Positions 61,301 through 64,000 of a DNA stretch of 64,000 nt are shown here, piece after piece (the first letter of the stretch is position 1; each line of letters starts with the position of its first letter). The translations under genes were made by a program, and so were the position numbers. The notes below the pieces were generated by a model, which saw only the letters and a list, made by a program, of their open reading frames with translations, was not told the DNA's origin and ran no database searches. Location: contig NZ_JYLH01000002.1 in the NCBI RefSeq assembly GCF_001439685.1, positions 496,001 to 560,000 on the forward strand, in the 5' to 3' direction. This stretch comes from Pseudomonas libanensis (lineage in GTDB: Bacteria; Pseudomonadota; Gammaproteobacteria; Pseudomonadales; Pseudomonadaceae).

Positions 61301-64000
61301 AGCGCCGCCAGGGCCGCGACCACGGATGGCGGGGCCAGGTAGCGCAACACGCCGTAGCCAACGCCTTTGTCCGGCACCGCACGCAGTTGCTCCTTGACCG
61401 CCTTGATCGCGTCCGACAGCGCGTGTGCCGGAGTCAGGTTGACGGGAAACAGGCTGGTGAACCAGCCGACGGTGCGGGTCAGGTCCACGCCGTCAAACAG
61501 GTCTTCACGCCCATGGCCTTCCAACTGAATCAACGCGCTGGCCTGCCCGCTCCAGCGGCACACCACACGCGCCAGTGCGGTAAGCAGCAGGTCGTTGACC
61601 TGGGTGCGATAGGCGGCCGGCGCGAGGGTCAAGAGTTGGCGAGTGGTCTCGGCATCCAGGGTGCAACTGACCTTTTCCTCCAGGTATTGATGCAAGACGC
61701 CCTGGGGGTTATCGCAGGGCAAATCCGCGGTCGACGCCTGCCCAAGCTGCGCTTGCCAGCCTTCCAGCTGAGGTAGAAAGTGTGGAACGGCGTCTTGCAG
61801 CCGGGCCGTCCAGGCTTGATAGGAGGTGGTCTTGCCCGCCAGTGCTGGCGCTGCGCCGTCGCGCAAGCCGACGTACAACTGCTGCAAATCGTCCAACAAG
61901 ATGCGCCAGGAAACACCGTCCACCACCAGGTGATGGATCACCAACAGTAAGCGCTGGCTGTGGTCGGGCATCTGCACCAACAGCGCGCGCAACAACGGGC
62001 CGTCTTGCAGGTTGAGGCTGCGCTGGGCCTCATCACACAGCTCAGCCAGGGCTTCGTGACTGTCTACCTGGCGCTGCCAGAGCACGGATTCACCCACAGG
62101 CGCGCTGTAGTGCTGTTGCCAGCCCTCAGCGCCCGGCTGATAGCGCAGGCGCAAGCCGTCATGGTGGTTGAGCAGTTGCTGCAACGCGGCGTCCAGGAAC
62201 GCCGCCACGATTGGCTCGCGCGGTATCAGCAACAACGACTGGTTCCAGTGCTGGCGCTGGGGGATGTCCTGGGCGAAGAACCAATGCTGCACCGGGCTGA
62301 GGGCCGCCTGGCCCTGGGCTGCACCCTGGTCGATCGTGGTGTGCAGGCGCAGGCTGGCGACTTGCGCCAGGCTACGCAGGGTCTGGTGCTGGAACACGTC
62401 CTTGGGGCTGAGGCTGATGTCGGCCTGGCGTGCCCGGCTGACCACCTGCATGGACACGATGGAGTCGCCGCCCAGTTCGAAGAAGTTATCGTCCAGCCCC
62501 ACCCGTTCGACCCCGAGTACCGTTTGCCAGATTGCCGCGAGGGCTTTCTCCGTGTCGCTTTGCGGTCCGACGTGCTGCCGGGTCGATGGTGAGCTGTCGA
62601 TGGCTGGCAGGGCCTTGCGGTCGAGCTTGCCATTGGGGGTCAGCGGCAAGCGTTCCAGGAACAGCAAATGGTTGGGCACCATGTAGGCCGGCAACACTTG
62701 CTTGAGGGCAGTCTTGAGGGTTTCGCGCAAGACTTCCTGAGCCTTGGCATCCCCCTGCAAACTCGCCTCGGCAGGCACCAGGTACGCCACCAGTTGCTGA
62801 CCGCCCGGGCTGTCCTGGACCAGGACCGCCAATTCGCGTATCCCGGGCTGGCGCAACAGCTGAGCCTCGATTTCGCCCAGTTCGATACGAAAACCTCGCA
62901 CCTTGACCTGATGATCGATACGGCCTTGGTACTCCAGAACGCCGCCGTCCTGGTAGCGCACCAGATCGCCCGTGCGGTACAGACGTTCGCCCTGCGTGGA
63001 GAACGGGTTGGGCACATAGCGCTCGGCGGTCAGGGCGGCGCGCCCGAGGTAACCACGGGTAATCCCCGCCCCTGCCAGGTAGAGTTCGGCGCAGACACCT
63101 TGAGGCACAGCCTGTAGCCGGGCATCGAGCAGATAGCTCGCGGTATGGTTGACCGGTCGGCCAATATTCGGGCGACCACCGGCGTTACGCCGGGTATAAG
63201 TGGAATAAGTAGTGTCTTCAGAGGGCCCGTAAAGGTCGTAGACATGCTCGACTCCAGGCAGCTGATAGAGAGCCTCCACCAACGCCTGTTTCAGTGGTTC
63301 GCCGGCCAGGTTGATGATGCGCACGCCGGGAGGAATCTGCCCCGTACGCTCAAGCGCAGCAATCGCCGATGGCACGGTATTGATCAAGCGCACTCGATCC
63401 CGGGCCGGCAGATCCGGCAATTGCAGGGCATTACGGGCAATGATCAGCGAGCCGCCGGCGGCCAGGGTCACAAACAGTTCCCACACCGACAGATCGAAAC
63501 ACACCGACGTCGAGGCCAGCACGCCCTGCACATCTTCACGGCTGTAGACCCGCTGCGACCAGTCGATCAGCGCCAGCACGTTACGATGTGCAATCGCCAC
63601 ACCCTTTGGCTTGCCGGTGGAGCCCGAGGTGTAGATCACGTAGGCCAGGTTGTCCGCAGTCACCGCCGTAACCGGCTCGATCTCAGGCCAGGGCGCCAGC
63701 AGCGTTGCCAGTTCATCGAGCAATATCAATTGCGTACCGGGGACGGTCGGCAGGGTTTGCGCCACGGCCTGCTCGGTCAGCAGCAACAAGGCACGACTGT
63801 CTTCGAGCATGTAGGCCACACGCTCGGCCGGGTAGTCCGGGTCGAGCGGCACATATGCACCACCGGCCTTGAGCACCGCCAGCAACGCCACCAGCAACGC
63901 CTCGGAACGGGCCATCGCCACGCCGACGCGCACTTCCGGCCCCACGCCATGCTTGATCAGCAGATGCGCCAGTTGATTGGCCTGCCGGTCCAGTTGCGCA
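55321..64000 (-). CDS. pvdI: Pyoverdine NRPS with C-terminal aspartyl beta-hydroxylase (5' end outside window)
   Basis: Partial: the frame is open to base 64000. In order: A (code DLWNNALTYK, Ala-like), T (GGDSI near 62463), E (HHLVVDG, EGHGRED, ~62330-61000), C (HHHILMDGWS near 60520), A (code DGEDHGTVTK, Orn/Lys, ~59590-58100), T (Ser near 57927), and C (HHIISDGWS near 57330). Then, without another A-T, a TauD/SyrP-like Fe(II)/2-oxoglutarate dioxygenase (~56340-55370) with iron ligands H-N-E at 56022-56014, a distal His near 55439 and a 2OG-binding Arg (PFEGPRK). Fused C-terminal hydroxylases of this kind (IbetaH-Asp) make L-threo-beta-OH-Asp. It precedes the Asp module protein in the assembly line. 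The symbol is assigned by position. Confidence 0.9.
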   Translation of the reverse strand, partial: AQLDRQANQLAHLLIKHGVGPEVRVGVAMARSEALLVALLAVLKAGGAYVPLDPDYPAERVAYMLEDSRALLLLTEQAVAQTLPTVPGTQLILLDELATLLAPWPEIEPVTAVTADNLAYVIYTSGSTGKPKGVAIAHRNVLALIDWSQRVYSREDVQGVLASTSVCFDLSVWELFVTLAAGGSLIIARNALQLPDLPARDRVRLINTVPSAIAALERTGQIPPGVRIINLAGEPLKQALVEALYQLPGVEHVYDLYGPSEDTTYSTYTRRNAGGRPNIGRPVNHTASYLLDARLQAVPQGVCAELYLAGAGITRGYLGRAALTAERYVPNPFSTQGERLYRTGDLVRYQDGGVLEYQGRIDHQVKVRGFRIELGEIEAQLLRQPGIRELAVLVQDSPGGQQLVAYLVPAEASLQGDAKAQEVLRETLKTALKQVLPAYMVPNHLLFLERLPLTPNGKLDRKALPAIDSSPSTRQHVGPQSDTEKALAAIWQTVLGVERVGLDDNFFELGGDSIVSMQVVSRARQADISLSPKDVFQHQTLRSLAQVASLRLHTTIDQGAAQGQAALSPVQHWFFAQDIPQRQHWNQSLLLIPREPIVAAFLDAALQQLLNHHDGLRLRYQPGAEGWQQHYSAPVGESVLWQRQVDSHEALAELCDEAQRSLNLQDGPLLRALLVQMPDHSQRLLLVIHHLVVDGVSWRILLDDLQQLYVGLRDGAAPALAGKTTSYQAWTARLQDAVPHFLPQLEGWQAQLGQASTADLPCDNPQGVLHQYLEEKVSCTLDAETTRQLLTLAPAAYRTQVNDLLLTALARVVCRWSGQASALIQLEGHGREDLFDGVDLTRTVGWFTSLFPVNLTPAHALSDAIKAVKEQLRAVPDKGVGYGVLRYLAPPSVVAALAALPRPRITFNYLGQFDRQFDEGALFVPSTEGNGLAQDPLAPLANWLTVEGQVYGGELSLQWSFSREMFSCATIRQLADDYAGELKALIAHCCGLEAGQATPSDFPLAGISQSQLDTLAQVGAEAEDLYPLSPMQQGMLFHSLYEQDAGDYINQMRVNVQGLDVARFRAAWQATVDAQDILRTGFIWPGDWPQAQQMVHRQVQLPFSVLDWRNHEAVPATLDALAQAQSQQPFDLARPPLLRLVLVQLTDTDWHLIYTHHHILMDGWSNSQLLGEVLQRYSGQNPPAAVGRYRDYIAWLQEQDSAASEAFWKAQLLPLEQPTRLALAQVPVLSGPAYGEHYCVVDATQTRRLHEFARQQKVTLNTLVQAAWLLLLQRYSAQATVAFGATVAGRPAHLPGVEQQIGLFINTLPVVATPQAEQSLGSWLQSVQALNLSLREHEHAPLYEIQRWAGRGGEALFDTILVFENYPVSEVLQRGAPDGLHFEALHTHEQTSYPLTLTVNLGDTLTLHYSYAHGHFSTAAVQRLGTHLSNLLKHMLDAAELPLAELSLLDAQEHQSLVHAWSTATLDYPSEQRVHQLFEAQVAQQPSAPALLFEDRQLTYAELNARANRLARHLVRLGVGPDVLVGIAVERGLDMIIGLLAVLKAGGAYVPLDPQYPQDRLLCMIEDSGTRLMLTQSHLRERLAIPAYVDHLCLDQDLAWVDLDASNLSNRAHAQNLAYVMFTSGSTGRPKGVGINQLSLTRHAYVSLDFFNLKGDDRILQFSTFNFDGFVEQLYPALICGASVVLRGTEIWDTETFYRELIRHQISVVDLTTAYWNLLAKDFAAAGPRDYGRLKQVHAGGEAMPPEGLAAWAGAGLGHVKLLNTYGPTEATVTVTALDCTDYVTGARPTPLTMPIGKVLAGRSIYLLDDSGAPAPIGVVGELVIGGELLARGYFNRPDLTAERFMPDPFSQNGGRLYRTGDLARYNASGVIEYVGRIDHQVKIRGFRIELGEIEARLLEQELVRDAIVLAQPAAVGLQLVAYVVPRATALAQAQVRQSIKAALAAVLPDYMVPGLLMFLDALPLSPNGKLDRKALPKPDASQQQNHYVAPRTALEIQVAGVWQNVLELEQVGLDDHFFELGGHSLLATQVVARLKALLSCSLTLRDLFGAPRLADFVATVAARSGRDASAGHVPLLAQGDKSSVILSLAQRRLWVVEQLSDASGAYGMPLAVRLRGGLSLPLLIESLAQVVARHETLRTAYVSDEEGDPLAIIAAHADVDLPMVDLSSLDLAEQEHRIAVAVEANTRQPISLLQAPLLRGQVLKLGPTEHVLLYSMHHIISDGWSMAVLVNELVGIYARAKAGVLEPLPPLPIQYSDYALWQQQLQETGVLAAQARYWEQALAGHSGVLQLPTDKARPQAPTYEGRDLAFTLPTALHEGLKALSAKAGVTLYSTMLAAFQVMLHRLSGCDDVLVGADVAGRQQPELEGLIGFFVNILPLRSSFAAQQPFSAFLANTQGTALDAFEHQDLPFDMIVEASSRPRQRGFNPLVQVLFVMNNLPVQGGQIDGIDVQVLPTRGGYSKFDMALFIDEDAGHLHGTWQYASDLFEQQRIESFVAAWTGILEQIVCDPNIQLGDITMPTNTLEQPTTPVPPAIKADKLGKFLKKSQSRTDKPAGALMRETLLVPEQDFPLLMEPTDPGLDLVAWIKENRALVEAKLARHAGILFRGFALRDIHDFEAFAEAVQPGLYGQYGDLPKKEGGKNTYRSTPYPEKKMILFHNESSHQDRWPRKQLFFCEQPSPVGGATPVVDCRQMYFKLPVAIRERFEDKGLLYVRTFADKLDVSWQHFFKTDVRADVEARCRAAGIEWTWLDNDELQIRTPCPAIIRHPVTGEKTFFNQVQLHHIFCLDPDVREDLLALFGEQRMPRHVYYGDGSPIEDEVMALVGELYEACAVRFDWQKGDVILLDNMLAAHARDPFEGPRKIVVAMGEMIERSALQAAHSETAKEEAGA
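55370..56340 (-). other. Fused aspartyl beta-hydroxylase domain (IbetaH-Asp type)
   Basis: Non-heme Fe(II)/2OG dioxygenase domain at the C-terminus of the right-edge NRPS. It has MILFHNESSHQ for the two near ligands and DNMLAAHARDPFEG for the distal His. It follows a C domain that has no A-T of its own. The acceptor Asp sits on the next protein, whose interface domain would bring the two together. Confidence 0.82.
58012..59616 (-). repeat. Inverted repeat copy 2: Orn/Lys adenylation region
   Basis: Reverse-complement counterpart of 40801-42405, also 1605 bp. The AGC codon at its start is in the same reading register as in the other gene (both at codon boundaries), so exchange between copies keeps both frames. 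Confidence 0.85.

Noticed and set aside
26143..64000. Corrugatin or ornicorrugatin lipopeptide siderophore cluster
   Set aside because: The presence of an OHAsp station raised this option. However, pvdP/M/N/O, an FpvA-type receptor, PvdE and a C-terminal hydroxyornithine module with TE point to pyoverdine, and no His-activating domain was found.

Overview
The window looks like the chromosome of a fluorescent Pseudomonas of the P. fluorescens group. The evidence is the high-GC coding style, the pyoverdine maturation and receptor genes (pvdP, pvdM, pvdN, pvdO, fpvA, pvdE), PvdS-type iron-starvation promoters, and dispersed REP elements with the GTGGGAGGG...CCCTCCCAC core typical of that group. 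No rRNA, tRNA, insertion sequence, prophage or CRISPR array was seen.

Layout. Positions 1-2460: the end of a sulfonate-type ABC substrate-binding protein, an acyl-CoA-dehydrogenase-like (SfnB/DszC-type) flavoprotein and a D-2-hydroxyacid dehydrogenase, all on +. Positions 2541-8904: a minus-strand operon of TonB-dependent receptor, beta-propeller phytase, ExbB, ExbD and TonB, with a near-consensus Pho box in front of the receptor. This reads as a dedicated, phosphate-regulated inositol-phosphate scavenging and uptake system. Positions 9287-15312: a membrane GGDEF-like protein with a degenerate signature, an AraC regulator, a LysR regulator, and an operon of ABM-domain membrane protein, amidohydrolase and YcaC-like hydrolase. 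Positions 15480-24353: a low-GC orphan gene, five more regulators (LysR, AraC, two winged-helix/ATPase proteins that converge and overlap, GlxA-type AraC) and a pirin. Positions 24496-25578: a small exported tandem-repeat protein followed by 0.7 kb of non-coding repeats and nested palindromes. A hotdog thioesterase-like gene follows.

Positions 26143-64000 are a pyoverdine locus: pvdP(-), pvdMNO(+), fpvA(-), pvdE(+), a terminal NRPS (+), an alpha/beta hydrolase (+), a one-module NRPS (-), and a larger NRPS (-) that runs off the right edge. Five TAAAT-N16-CGT PvdS promoters, all with 16-bp spacing, sit in front of pvdP, pvdM, fpvA, pvdE and the terminal NRPS.

How the genes work together. The NRPS order by domain logic is: right-edge protein (A[Ala]-T-E-C-A[Orn/Lys]-T-C-hydroxylase), then the one-module protein (interface-A[Asp]-T), then the terminal protein (C-A[Ser]-T-C-A[Orn/Lys]-T-C-A[Ser]-T-E-C-A[OHOrn]-T-TE). 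The predicted peptide is chromophore-D-Ala-Orn/Lys-threo-OHAsp-Ser-Orn/Lys-D-Ser-cOHOrn. PvdE would export the ferribactin precursor, PvdP/M/N/O would mature it in the periplasm, and FpvA would import the ferric form.

The observations most worth following are: (1) a 1.6-kb near-identical, in-register inverted repeat shared by the two convergent NRPS genes, which could drive an in-frame inversion and create a shorter assembly line; (2) the Pho-box receptor/phytase/ExbBD/TonB operon; (3) the catalytically altered interface domain paired with a fused aspartyl beta-hydroxylase; (4) the 13-residue-repeat exported protein; (5) the nested palindromic element at 25022-25115.
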